In this document: piece after piece, positions 46,075 through 57,402 of the stretch
How the letters are laid out: each line of letters begins with the position of its first letter
How positions within the stretch are numbered: position 1 is the stretch's first letter
NCBI RefSeq assembly: GCF_020520425.1
Contig: NC_079487.1
Coordinates: 48,639,719 to 48,703,718, forward strand
Length of the DNA: 64,000 bases
DNA from: Spinacia oleracea
Lineage: Eukaryota > Streptophyta > Magnoliopsida > Caryophyllales > Amaranthaceae
Direction: 5' to 3'
Position numbers and translations under genes: made by a program
Notes under the pieces: model-generated
What the model saw: the letters and a program-made list of their open reading frames with translations, nothing else
Database searches by the model: none
Told to the model about the DNA's origin: nothing

Positions 46075-48298
46075 TAAGTACCATGTTCTTCATTGAACTT
46101 TGAGTGATGTTTGTTTTTTTTCTTCACAAAAGTGTATTAGTTCCCAAGTATAAGTGTTTAGTTCAAGCTCAATCACAGTATCTACTGGATGGAAAATGTT
46201 TCCCTTTTCCTCAAATTCAAGAGAATTTGTTTGTTTGTTGAAGGAGGGTTGACTTGTTCTTCTTTTCCCTTTATTTGACATACGATCTTGATCATGCTTG
46301 TTCTTCTCTGAATTCTGAAATTTCACAATAGAAAGAGAACTTAATAGGTCCATTAACTGAAAAAACTAACTGCAAAAGGAATAATTTCGCTAGTTGTTTC
46401 GCTAGCTTTTAAGTTGAATTCTTGAGAAGCATTAATATCATAACTAAAACTACCACCTAAACAAAATTACATCAAAACGTCAAAATAATTAATATTTACA
46501 AATAATTTTCTTTTAAATGTCTATCTAACGACTAGGTTTTACATTGTTTCTTAAATGTTGTGTTGATGATCTCAACTCGTATTCATCCATCTCTTCAATG
46601 AACTCCAAAATAGAAGGTAGCACAGGTGGGTGGGAGTCTGCAGAAATAGAAAATATCATCAGTTTCATCTTTCATGCAACAATATGTATATTAACTGCCA
46701 TTGATTAGCCAACTGAAGTGCTAAAGATTATGGTATATTAGAGTGAAAGTAGCAAGTTTGGTGTGACATTAGCGTTATTCAAATTAATTAGTTATTAAAC
46801 AAGCAACCAACCATGTACTTATGATAGCCCTTGACTTGGGTCTAAATTCTAAAGAGGTCAACTTTTATAATACTGGTTGCTCTACAGACTCCTCTATGCA
46901 TGTGTGTTGGTCTATCACCTATGGTGGTGGAGTTTATTTCAAAGTACTTGAATGTCATCGTGTTGGATGACATCCCATATTATTGGTTGTTGAGCTTATC
47001 TTGTGTAGTGTGTACTGCACTAATTATGTGTTAATGTTGTGTGTGAAGTGGATTTTACCCATCTGTTGTGCTCATTTTATTATATCTTACGCCCCTTTAA
47101 AATATTTACCTTGTCGTTTTTTCTTATAATTCTGAGGAAAGAGTTACAGAAATCAGCAACCTGGTTAAACTGTTACAGAGTAGGGTTAGAAAAAAATAGC
47201 TCAGGGAAGTTGGGGAAACACACTCAGTTTCAATATTTTTATGGTCAGCAAACCAGTTAAACTGTTACGGAGTACGTACTTCTATTGCACGTCACTGTTC
47301 ACGATCTCCAAGACCAATCTTTCACCATAACTATTTTAAATGTTTAATCTTAAATGTATAAATAAAAACCATTATAGGTTAATATTTCTGACATACATAC
47401 TAAACTGAATCTTACATAACCTTTTTATTATGTTCAAGAATATTTTAATAAAAATACGGTCAAAATGATAAACTTAGACAATGAACACTGAAATGTATTG
47501 ATTATAAAGAGACGGAAAGAGTATCTCCTTTTCAAAATGTTGGCATAGCTGTAAAGAGCTGCTTCACAAAGAGAGGAGGGGCCGGAGGGAATTTCCTGCA
47601 ATCTGCTTAGCAGGTTTTCTGTTTTGGTTCTTGCAGCTTGATGATTAAGCTAAAGTTCCGAGTAAATTAAACATTTAGCATTGGGATTAACTAGTTTGAG
47701 AGACAAAGTATTCATAGAAATCTTAATTGGTCAAAACATCTCCTACTGAATAATATCAAACATCTATTCATTTTTTCTAACTTAGCTCATTTTTTGTTGA
47801 CAGTCTTGGTAGTTAGCAGACTTAGCACTAATTATTTATGCAGTAAAATCCAAGGTTACTCCCTCATTTTCACAAGTTGCAGTAGTATAATATTTTGTAG
47901 TCACAAAATCCAAGCAAGTATCAAGGTGAAACCTAAACAACAGATATAAGAGCAGACATCAGAGTTCAGAAATAAACCCCCTGTAACAATAAGAAAATGA
48001 CCTTCATTCAAAATCCTGTCTGATCTTCATTCAAAATCCAGACTATCAATCTATCATGTTAAAATTCGAGACAAAACAATATATTCTATTCAAGCTATTC
48101 AATCACTTAATTCTACTTGCAACGCCAACAAATGCAGACACGTGATTCCCGTCTTAACTCTAATAGTCAATTGGCTAGACTGGCAGAAATTTTAGCAACA
48201 GTTTTATAGATTAGTGGTTTACATTGGTTGATCTTTTTTAATTTATTTACTACAAAGACTTAACTATTTCTTAATATATCTCTTTGAATATGAGTGCA
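46075..48298 (+). other. long intron of the Transposase_24-like gene
   Basis: About 2.2 kb lies between the core exon and the exon at 48299. No coding domain is seen on either strand. The minus-strand frames at 45810-46353 and plus-strand frame at 47039-47260 are unsupported. It is AT-rich. Confidence 0.5.
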
Positions 48299-48393
48299 GA
48301 AAATTTCACAATATGGAAAGGCTGCACGGGCCGCTCAAAATCAATTTCATAGATCTGGTTGTAACAGCTATGTGAATCAACAAGCTGATTATG
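48299..48393 (+). pseudogene. Transposase_24-like gene, short exon
   Basis: It reads KISQYGKAARAAQNQFHRSG then CNSYVNQQADY, flanked by a GCAG acceptor and a GTATGA donor. The family usually has a similar Lys/Arg/Asn-rich segment after the core (K.N..NR....HT.GS.S). The solo LTR lies in the following intron. Confidence 0.7.
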
Positions 48394-48437
48394 TATGAAT
48401 CATGACTTCTTTTATTTTATTAACGCTGGTTCAGATT

Positions 48438-49775
48438 TGTTAGGTTATGATACATATGACAATTCATAAATCATGTGGAAAAACCATGAAGCCAGGAAAG
48501 CATATTATTTACACATAATCATTTAGCATAGTTTAGATGCATACACTTTGTTGCGTGCCTTCCCTAGCTGCGCCCGAACCGAACAAGAACAAGTCTTTAG
48601 GACTCCAAGTGTCGTCCCTCCGTAGATAGTCCACAGCACGTCCGGATCCGCCTTAAGATTGACCAACTAGAATCGCCCTTAAGGTACTACTTATTTTCGG
48701 CTAAATGGGCAAGAGTTATGGCTGATTTTTCTGCTTAAAAATCCTAGCTTTGAATACTTGAAAACTTGTATACAAATAATGACCCTAGGCCCTTATTTAT
48801 AGAGGTATGGAAAAGGAATTGTAATCCTACTAGAATGTGGATTTGTTAATTAGAACTTTATTAGGACTCTAAATAACAAAGCAAATCTAATAGGATTAGG
48901 ATTTTAATCTTTACACGAATCCTAATAGAATTAGGATTTTTCTGCACACGCATCGTACAAGCCGTGCACCTGCGCAGGCCTTGCGGCCCACGACAAGCGC
49001 ACAACCCATGTGCGCCCTTGGCTGGGCCTAGCCTTGCGCTGGGCCTGGTCGAGGCGTGCGTTGCTGCGTGCGGCTCGCTGGGCGATGGCCTGGCTTCGTG
49101 CTGGGCCTTCGTCTAGCGGGCCTCGTCCGATGCTAATTCGTACGATACGCTTCCGATTAAATTCCCGATTCCGGAATTCATTTCCGATTCGAACAACATT
49201 TAATATTTCCGATTCCGGAATTAATTTCCATTTCGAACAAATATTTAATATTTCCGTTTCCGGAATTATTTTCCGATTCCGATAATATTTCCGATTCTGA
49301 CAATATTTCCGTTTCCAGCAATATTTCTGATTCCGGCAATATTTCCATTTCCGATAATATTTTCCGATACGTACCATGTTTCCGTTTCCGGCAACATCTA
49401 CGACTTGGATAATATTTATATTTCCGATACGATCCATATTTCCGTTTCCGGCAATATCATCGTTTCCGGAGTATTCATTTCTTGCCTGTGACGATCTCAG
49501 CTCCCACTGAAACCAAGATCCGTCGATTCCGAATATCCATAGATGGAGTATTTAATGTCATTAAATACTTGATCCGTTTACGTACTATTTGTGTGACCCT
49601 ACGGGTTCAGTCAAGAGTAAGTTGTGGATTAATTCCACTTGAACTGAAGCGGCCTCTAGCTAGGCATTCAGCTCACTTGATCTCACTGAATTATTAACTT
49701 GTTAATTAATACTGAACCGCACTTATTAGACTTAACATAGAATGCATACTTGGACCAAGGGCATTATTTCCTTCA
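48438..49775 (-). repeat. solo copia LTR (same family), in an intron
   Basis: It runs TGTTAGG...CCTTCA, 1338 bp, flanked by a perfect TSD AGATT (48433-48437, 49776-49780) and without internal sequence. It has the GC-rich block (48950-49120) and the CGGAAA array (49150-49480). It arose by recombination between the two LTRs of a full element. It is antisense to the CACTA gene. Confidence 0.95.
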
Positions 49776-49814
49776 AGATTTTCTTTAGTACTTCTTACAT
49801 TACTATTCATATAT

Positions 49815-50354
49815 AGGAAGACGAGCATGGAAAAAAATGAGCTTATTAGCCCTTTGGATATAGTCTCATTCCGGCAAGGGCGAGACCTTTCTTCCAGGCA
49901 CAGTCACTGAAGATTTTGTGGTATGAGTTCAAATTTAATAGATTTATTAAGCTACTTAATTTGATAAACCAGTATGGGGTTGCTTCTTAATTTGTTTATG
50001 AAATTCATATTATTATCCTAAATTTTTGCGTAGGATGATGCAGAGGCTAAGATTGAAATGTTGAAGACTATAGACCCTTCTAAATCTGAACAAGAACTTG
50101 AAAACGCAGCTTTTGAGGACACTATGCATGGTGGACAGATTCTCGTACGCCCTGTAGGGTACGGACTTGGAGTTCGAAAGAGGGACATTTACGGGGTGAA
50201 TGGTGTGCTAAGGAAGAAAGGGTATGGGAAAGTTCGAGAGAGGACCGTGGTGATGGAAAGTGTGAAAGAAGACGTGTCAGCTCTCGGCAAGAAAAATGAA
50301 ACACTTGAGAAGCTAGGAAAATGGAAAGCTGCAAGCCCAAGTGAAAGAGAATAG
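49815..50354 (+). pseudogene. Transposase_24-like gene, 3' exons
   Basis: A degraded exon after an ATATAG acceptor near 49816 holds traces such as TFLPGTVTEDFV in shifted frames. The last exon starts near 50034 (DDAEAKIEMLKTIDPSKSEQ), continues AAFEDTMHGGQILVRPVGYG and LGVRKRDIYGVNGVLRKKGY, and stops at 50354 after a Lys/Glu-rich tail. The G-Y-G-L-G-V motif is typical of the C-terminal end of this family. Confidence 0.75.
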
Positions 50355-50639
50355 TTTTCTGCTTACAACTCTTATTGGACCATTCGCTCAACTTGTAGGT
50401 CAAGTTCATACAGGAACTGCTTCAACAGAATCTCTACGTTTAGCACAAGAAGTCTTGTCCATGTCACACAATAGGTAATTATTCTAATTTCTTATCATTT
50501 GAACTCTGTTTGCATGTTTTTGTATGATTAGTACGTAGTTTCTTATCTGTCATTGTCTGATTAGTAGTTTGTTAGATGATTAGTACTTTCTTATATGTCA
50601 TTTAAACTGCGGGACTGCTGGAGACTGATATGGGTTCAG

Positions 50640-50860
50640 CTTAGTATTCCATGCCTTTTATGTGCCTCATTGCTACATCCAACAACCATGCTCACTGTTG
50701 CCAACACTACACTACCTGGATGCCAGCGTAAGTGTGAGAACGTGACAATTCCCTTTCGCATAGGGAGAGGCTTTTCCATGGGTTATAAAAATGTTGTAGT
50801 CTGTGACATTGAAAAGTATTTCTCTCTACCTAGAGTTCTCGGTAGACGTGTCCTTCATAT
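50640..50860 (+). pseudogene. wall-associated-kinase-like gene fragment (signal peptide + GUB_WAK start)
   Basis: Within the frame 50595-51041 the sequence reads LIWVQLSIPCLLCASLLHPT, a hydrophobic signal-peptide-like segment, then TTLPGCQRKCENVTIPF and RIGRGFSMGYKNVVVCD. C-x3-C-x-NVTIPFPFGIG is the start of the galacturonan-binding GUB_WAK domain of cell-wall receptor kinases. Here the FPFGIG-GC part is altered and similarity stops after about 65 residues. There is no EGF or kinase domain. The fragment lies inside the CACTA element and looks captured. Confidence 0.7.
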
Positions 50861-51099
50861 ATCTGAGTATCATATTACGATGTTTGTGACGTTTTGGAAT
50901 ACCATATTAATAAACATTTGGTATAGTTTGGAGATAATAAAAAATAAACTCAAGGATCAAGTTATGAATTATAGCCTTAGATGCTCAGTAAATTACTTAT
51001 TTGCAGCATCAATATCATCCAACAGACTGCAAAACCTGTAGAAAAGAATCCGAAAGTTAAATGAGAAGTACTTATTCGAAGTTTCCCTTTGAAATCTCC

Positions 51100-51245
51100 A
51101 GTTTGCTGCTGCATCTGCATTAATCTTCCTTCATCTACATCTTTCTTTGTTCATCTGCACCCGTTTCTGATTTATGAATCTGCATTAATCTTGAGAATCT
51201 GCATTAATCTTCATTCACCTGCATCAGTTTCTGATTTATGAAAAC
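51100..51245 (+). repeat. CTGCATTAATCTTC-type short repeats
   Basis: CTGCATTAATCTT occurs near 51114, 51181 and 51201, and GTTTCTGATTTATGAA near 51163 and 51228. This is an imperfect local duplication in non-coding DNA. Confidence 0.6.
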
Positions 51246-51335
51246 CAGTGTGAGGCACATTCCTGAATTTTCTTGCACGACCATTGACAACTTACAGTCT
51301 ATCCTAATCCACTCAATCATATATGTGGTTCGGAT

Positions 51336-51500
51336 CCCGAGAGTTTGCCTCATCTTTTGTTTTCATGTGGCTTCTCTACAATTTTGTGGACTAAAGTGCT
51401 GTAGCCAAGTTATATATTGCTCTTTTTGTTAAAATAATGTATAGCATTTGGACGGGTAGGAATGAGCGTGTTTTCCAGCAATGGAGTGCTGTTGTCCTTA
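51336..51500 (+). pseudogene. zf-RVT fragment from a LINE/RT-derived sequence
   Basis: The plus strand reads PESLPHLLFSCGFSTILWTK, the ES.xHLF..C.F...W pattern of the zinc-binding domain downstream of plant non-LTR reverse transcriptases. A frameshift and stop follow, then MYSIWTGRNERVFQQ, matching the IWRERN.R.F element of the same proteins. No RT domain is nearby, so it is a small relic inside the CACTA element. Confidence 0.6.
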
Positions 51501-52915
51501 AAGAAGCAGCAGCTACCTGCCTTGATCCTGCTTGCCACTATATCAGACACCAATGTCAGATCCAAACCCAAACCTGATGAGCCAGGGCATACGCCATAGC
51601 TCTTTCACGCTTAGCAGCAGCTTCCTACCAATTCAGCAACTTAGATTGTATTTTTTCTACAGAACCAACACTGTCACACCATCCTTCTTGAACAAATAAA
51701 CCATACACCAACGTATATAGTTAGGTTTCAGCCCAATCTATCTTCCTTTTATTTCAAACAAATAGGTACTCCTCTTTTCTTTTAATCTTATTTGAAAACA
51801 TAACTCTGAACCGACCTATTTATTTAAAAGGGTTAATTGTGTTGGTTCTTTTGAAGTAACAGGTTATAAACATCTGATCTTGACTCGCTTAGTTTTTTTC
51901 TATTTCATGTTAAGTTGTGATGTGGGATTAACCCTTGACTTCTCTAATATCACCATGAGTGTACATGACCACACGTAGTTGTATCTGATGTGATTACTCT
52001 GTGTTGTATGTGGAGGACTTTACACCCGCATGATTAGCGTGTGTAGTGATGACATAACTTCTGAATTTGGAATTTATTCTATTGGTATAAATATGTTGGC
52101 AAGAATGACCCCTAATTTTCATACATTGAGTGTACGAGGAACTAAGGTCATCAGATGGATGACTTTGGGCAATAATCCGTACTTGAGATGAAGAATGATA
52201 GCTACGAGTCTATGACAAAAGCCAGTATGGATATCTCCTGATTTTAGGTGTATGCAATGTTATCCTTAACTTTTAAAAGTTGGAAAAAGGTCACTTTTTA
52301 CTATTTTGGGAGCCCTAGAAAAAGTGTTTGCAGGAGTTGTTTACTTGATGTGGTTTTCTTGCTGGTTAAAAATGTTCTATTTTCAGTTATTCTCTCCGGA
52401 GACTGGTCTATTTACAGTTAACCAATAGGTTGTTAGCTGAGATAACTAGATATTTAGGGTTGTGTCATCCTTAGCTTGTCTTAGTCAAGTGTCTTGGTAA
52501 TTTAATGGTTTGCAATGTTCATATAGTACCCCAGGTATGAAGAATGTCGTTATTCACTGTCATATTGTCATATTGCCAAATTCAGAACCAAGGGAATCAA
52601 GGAATGGACAAAATATTGTCATGAATTTCAGAGCTACTGCTTCTTCACTTCTGATACATTGAAACTTCACTTAGATTGCTCAAATTGTTTTTTAAATTTT
52701 AAATGCCGGATATTAATTGTTATATACGAAGTACTACAGTACTTGACTGCTTGTTACTTTTATTTGTACGTATTACATTTTTTATTTTGCTTTGTAGATC
52801 GTCCAACGTGATAAAAGGAGCAACGAAAGAATGAAGCAACCTGGAACACTTGAGCTTCATATTAGCTACTACGAACAATCGTCAATAAATATATTGCTAG
52901 TTCCTAGTTACTTAT
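51501..52915. other. non-coding 3' part of the CACTA element
   Basis: No open domain on either strand. Only short frames occur. The sequence leads into the 42-bp minisatellite and the subterminal region. Confidence 0.4.
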
Positions 52916-53083
52916 TCTAGGATTTATTTTCTTTTACGTACTATGAATTTTAGTTTTTCTAGGCTTTATTTTCTTTTACGAATTGTGAATTTTAGTTTCT
53001 CTAGGCTTTATTTTCTTTTACGTACTATGAATTTTAGTTTTTCTAGGCTTTATTTTCTTTTACGTACTGTGTATTTTAGTTTC
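52916..53083 (+). repeat. 42-bp minisatellite, four units
   Basis: Units starting TCTAGG at 52916, 52958, 53000 and 53042, each 42 bp, with a partial fifth from 53084. The core is TTTATTTTCTTTTACGTACT. Located between the genes and the CACTA 3' subterminal region. Confidence 0.9.
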
Positions 53084-53232
53084 TCTAGGCTTTAAATATA
53101 TAGCTAGGTCCTAGTTAATTACTAATATGAATGTGAGCACGTACTATGGATTTTAACTACTTATTGGTGATAATAAAATTTTATTATTTGCCAAAAAAAA
53201 AAAAATTGTTGATCAATTGAAGATCAATCTGT

Positions 53233-53234
<2 letters not shown>

Positions 53235-53305
<71 letters not shown>
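53235..53305. repeat. (TA)n microsatellite, about 71 bp
   Basis: An uninterrupted TA dinucleotide run. It separates the minisatellite zone from the CACTA subterminal repeats. Confidence 0.97.
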
Positions 53306-53309
<4 letters not shown>

Positions 53310-53389
53310 ATCATTAATTTTGTTGCTCTAATTTTCATTTATAAACTCTAGATACAAATTCGTATTTGGGTGAAAAAAAGCTTACAAAA

Positions 53390-53828
53390 TTTGGACGCCT
53401 TATGATGTCATGATTGTATTACATTAAGGTTTAAATTTCCCGCCACAATTCTTTGTGGACGATAATTGATGTTTAGAATAGGGACCCAGGAAGGCGTCGG
53501 CAAACAATTTTGATCCACGCCTAACACACATCCTAAGACGCAGTAAGGCTTCGAGGATCTCGACGCCTTGTAATTATATGGACAGCATATGGGGTCACAA
53601 TTGTCGACGCAGAAAACATAGGAAGGCGTTGTAAGGCGTCGCTATTCTCGACGCCCCAAAGACTTTCTGGACAGCGTAAGGCGTCCCAAATCTCGACGCC
53701 TAAAGGAGTCGATAATTCTCGACTAAGATTTCCTCGACGATAATGACAGGCGTCGAGGGAAATTTTCTCGACGCCAATAGGCGTCTCTAATTAGCCAAAA
53801 ACGCGTCGCAAAAAAAATTGTAGTAGTG
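53390..53828. repeat. CACTA 3' subterminal repeats and terminus
   Basis: At least ten copies of GGCGTC/GACGCC, often as CTCGACGCC or AAGGCGTCG, in both orientations between 53393 and 53805. The end reads GCGTCGCAAAAAAAATTG then TAGTAGTG, so inward the terminus is CACTACTACAA at 53828-53818. Dense short repeats in both orientations next to CACTA ends bind the element-encoded TNPA-type protein in known systems. Here that is inference. Confidence 0.8.
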
Positions 53829-53856
53829 AAAAGGACACTATTTCGAGCAAACAAAC

Positions 53857-53861
<5 letters not shown>
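53829..53861. repeat. 33-bp copia pol fragment flanking the CACTA terminus
   Basis: These 33 bases match 33986-34018 inside copia 2 with one mismatch, starting exactly at the CACTA terminus and stopping where the second (TA)n tract begins. The site is either an old copia copy that received the CACTA element or filler DNA from repair. Confidence 0.75.

Positions 53862-53938
<77 letters not shown>
53862..53938. repeat. (TA)n microsatellite, about 77 bp
   Basis: Uninterrupted TA run between the copia fragment and the AGGACCAGG block. Confidence 0.97.
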
Positions 53939-53940
<2 letters not shown>

Positions 53941-56786
53941 ACCAGGTTCTGGTGAGAACCTCCCTTAAGATGAGAACTAATCTTATAATGAGAACCTCTA
54001 GTAGTCGTTAGATTAAAATAAAACGGACGTCTGAGATCAAATCTCGTAAATTAAATGAATTTGGAGCGGGTTCCCTTTCTCCCTCCTGAATCCTGATTGA
54101 ACTGATTTTCCGTCTCTACAATAACTCACGTCAATTTCTCTCTTCTCACTCAATTTCAAACACACTCATCTCTCTCCTCAACGAATTTGCTTGAAATACA
54201 CTTGAAAACAGCAAATTATGTCGTTATTTCGCAAAGATTGCAGAGATTTTGAGGTACTTTTACATTCTTCTTTCGATTTTGTTCCTTTAATTGTTTTTTA
54301 TGTCGAATTTGCTTGAAAATAAACTCAACTATCTGCGTATGTTGCTCAAATTTCTGCAAATTACTCACTCTTCATTTTGCAATTTCTCACTCTTCATTTT
54401 GCTTCATAATTTCAGAAATTTGGTCTCAAAATTTGATACTTTTGTCAATATTAAGTTACAAATTCAGTCGATTTTTTGCGAAATCGAATTATGCGGCGCT
54501 GAATTCCTTGCTAATTTGATGGATCTCGGACGCAGGTATTACTTGCTAATTTGATTGAATTAGATTTCTAGGTTTTAAATTTCAAAAAATTTCATTGATA
54601 AATTTGCTTTGATCTTTGCATATTGATTGAATCAATTTTCGGCAGTAATATTATCCAAAAGTTTGTTGTTCAATTAGCTGCAAATTAGCAACATATAATT
54701 CTGAATTAAGTAATTTTTTAAGTCAATTGTTAGGATATTTTGACGCTTTAATTTCTGTAAATTTTGGTAAGTTTGTTAGCTATAACTTAAGGTGATTTTG
54801 AGTTAATTCTTACCTGGATTTTTTTATGCTTGAATTTGTATATATTTTTTTAATGATTTTAGCTGGTTTTATTTACTGAATTATCGAACTCAAGTATGTG
54901 ATATTTAAGAAAGGTTGCAAACGAATTTTGAATTCAATTTTTAGGCCTAACTCAAGTGTGCTGAATGTTGGTACGTAGCCAGTTCGTTTTTCCAATTACG
55001 TTAGAGCAGCAGCTTCTTCTTGTTCTGCCTGACTTGACTAGCGTGACTGGTGGGTTAAAGTTGTGCCTGCTGCCCAGTGTAAAATATGGTCTACTAGGGT
55101 CTGTTTTGCACATAGTTTGGCTATGCTTTGACTGTTAGGTGTAATATTTTCATCCTCAATTTGGGACAGATGACTAGCAAACACAATTGCATATTTTCTC
55201 CCCTGTAGTTCTCCTGTTTTTTAAATTAGATTGAAACTTATTAGAAGTGAATCAGTAGGCTAGACTAAAAATGTGTTAAAGTAAATAAAAATTAAACAAA
55301 AGTAAACTTATATCTCTTAAAGTAAACTGATGATTAAGCTAGCCTTTTGTCAGTGTTTGCTACAAAAGGCTTAAACTAAATATTCAAATGATATAAGAAA
55401 AGTGATTAACGTGTTTCTATCCTAAAATAAACTTTTTTTTACCCTGTTTTTGCAGAGAAGAAATAATAAAAGTCTAATCAAAACGTAATTATTTCACCCT
55501 TGAACTAGTAAACTAAATTTCTCATAAGGTAAACGATATCTCTCTAAATGTAAACTAAAATTGTAATCGTGTAATATGTGGCCTTCAATCTTGTATGTGA
55601 CTTGTTTTAATCAAGGAAATACATTAGAGTTTTTTATCCGTCTTTTCTGATTTCTCCATTTTATTCTTTTTCCGGAATATTATTGTTTTATGAAAGGTCC
55701 ACTGGACAATAAAGGAGAAAAAAGGATTAAGCGGTGATAATCCTGAGAGATATCTTCTCGCAGACATACCTAGTACATTGAAATCAATGGAGGCACTTTG
55801 TTATTAAGGTAGGGTTCTAGCAATAGGTGTAAGCAATTTTCCTTTGAATAAACTAGATGACCGGCCTTCTGAAAGTTGCTTGTGTTCCTCCTGCTGTAAA
55901 CCAAGTGGACTGTCATCCTATGTGGCAACAAACAAAGCTGCATGAATTTTGTAGATCAAAGAGCTGAGCACTGTTACTAAACTTGTTGTTCCACAGGGAT
56001 ATTCACCATTAGGTTCACAATCTTCTGAAGCAAACAAAAAACAGCTTATTACCATCCTATTCTCAACATGGTTGTAGAGGAACTTTATTAGTCAATACTT
56101 TTTGCTAGAATTTTTATTTTTAAGTAAACAGACGTTTAGTAAAAGTAAATTAAGTATCTTTAAAAGTAAAAGTAAATTAATATACATTGGTATAACAAGT
56201 GAACAAGGACGTTTTTGCAGTGCAATAATCCAAATATATGAATTCTCATAAAGTAAACTAAGTATCTATAAATGTAAATTAAACCTTCCTAAAAGTAAAC
56301 CTTAATTAAGGATAGTTCTGTGCTGGTGAAACAGATTCAGGTTACATCTTATTTGAGGTGCTTGCAGGCTCCTAAACTCAGAGGATAAGTGCCTTAATGT
56401 TGTGGTTCTTGTTTCTGTTTTGTCTATGCTACATAGTGCAACTTGTATTTTGGTTTGCTGGCTAGTTTTTATTATTATGGTTTCAGCTTTTTGGCAGCAT
56501 TTTTGAGTTGGCTTGGTTTGATTGTAGTTCTGGTCGTGGGAGCTTGGAATGCAGTCTTCTCTGCTGTTTTTTTAGTGTTGCTTATCTGCAAATTTTTGTT
56601 GCCCTGCCGGTGATTTTAGAACACCTGTTTAGGTCAGTTTTATTTGTGGTAGGTTTGTAGGATTTTGTTTGTTTGCTTTTCTAAGTAACTGAAAATATTA
56701 TAAAGTAATTTAAAAAATCTAAAGAGTACATAATATAAACTCAAAAGTAAACACAATTTCTTTTAAAAGTAAACAAACCTATTATT

Positions 56787-56845
56787 TCAAATGGTAGAGC
56801 AATGTGTCATTGCACATGGATGTAGGTTTGAATCCTACATAGGTT
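56787..56845 (+). other. tRNA-like relic
   Basis: It contains ATGGTAGAGC resembling an A box and GGTTTGAATCC resembling the B box consensus GGTTCGAATCC, with a perfect T-arm TGTAGG/CCTACA. No acceptor stem or anticodon arm can be built, so it is not a functional tRNA. It may be a SINE or tRNA-derived promoter remnant. Confidence 0.4.
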
Positions 56846-57338
56846 GATGAGAACACATGTATTTGTAGGGATGAATTCGGATGTTCCTGATATTAGTCAT
56901 TCATTTGCATTTGCTAAAAAATTCCATGTTGCATAGGTTCATAGAGGTAAGTTGTGTGAAATGGAGTCACTCATTAAGTATTTTTCTTCCCCTATGTGAA
57001 AAAGTAGATCAAAATGACGTATTTAGCTTTTTAATTGTGATCCAAAACTTTCACTTGATATGCCTTTTGTGAGGATATTTAATCTTTTTGTCTAAAATAG
57101 ATTACATAAATTTTCTTTTATTCAATCGAAAAGTAGATCGAAACCTCGTAAAAGTAAATAAAAGTGATTCAAAAGTAAATGATCAACATCAACCAATAGG
57201 TAGTAGATACGTAGTAGAAGTAATCGGATAAGAAAGAATTATTTGAATTAAAACGGTCAAGTAAAGGTTTTTAAACTAAAAGTAAATAAATTTATACAAA
57301 AAGTAAATGAATAAATACCAAAAGTAAAGATGAACATA

Positions 57339-57402
57339 CGTGTGATTCGAACCCACATCTTTTGCACAAAGCTCTACGCCTCTACCTGTTGAGCTAGTAG
57401 GC
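57339..57402 (-). other. second tRNA-like relic, opposite strand
   Basis: On the minus strand TAGCTCAACAGGTAGAG resembles a D-arm/A box, and GGGTTCGAATCAC a B box/T-arm. The distance between the boxes is about that of a tRNA. The anticodon stem and acceptor stem do not pair. Confidence 0.45.

Larger units (their letters stand above)
26561..53828 (+). mobile_element. CACTA (En/Spm-type) transposon, left end not identified
   Basis: Two plus-strand genes typical of CACTA elements (TNP2-like transposase, then Transposase_24/En-Spm-like protein) are followed by CGACGCC-rich subterminal repeats and a terminus reading TTGTAGTAGTG at 53818-53828 (CACTACTACAA inward). The left terminus was searched for by eye up to 7 kb without success, so the left limit is arbitrary. 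The element holds copia 2, a solo LTR, fragments of a WAK gene and a LINE-type sequence, and several minisatellites. Both genes carry stops and shifts. Confidence 0.75.

Noticed and set aside
56787..56845. Functional tRNA gene
   Set aside because: Only box-like motifs and a T-arm pair. Acceptor and anticodon stems cannot be formed.
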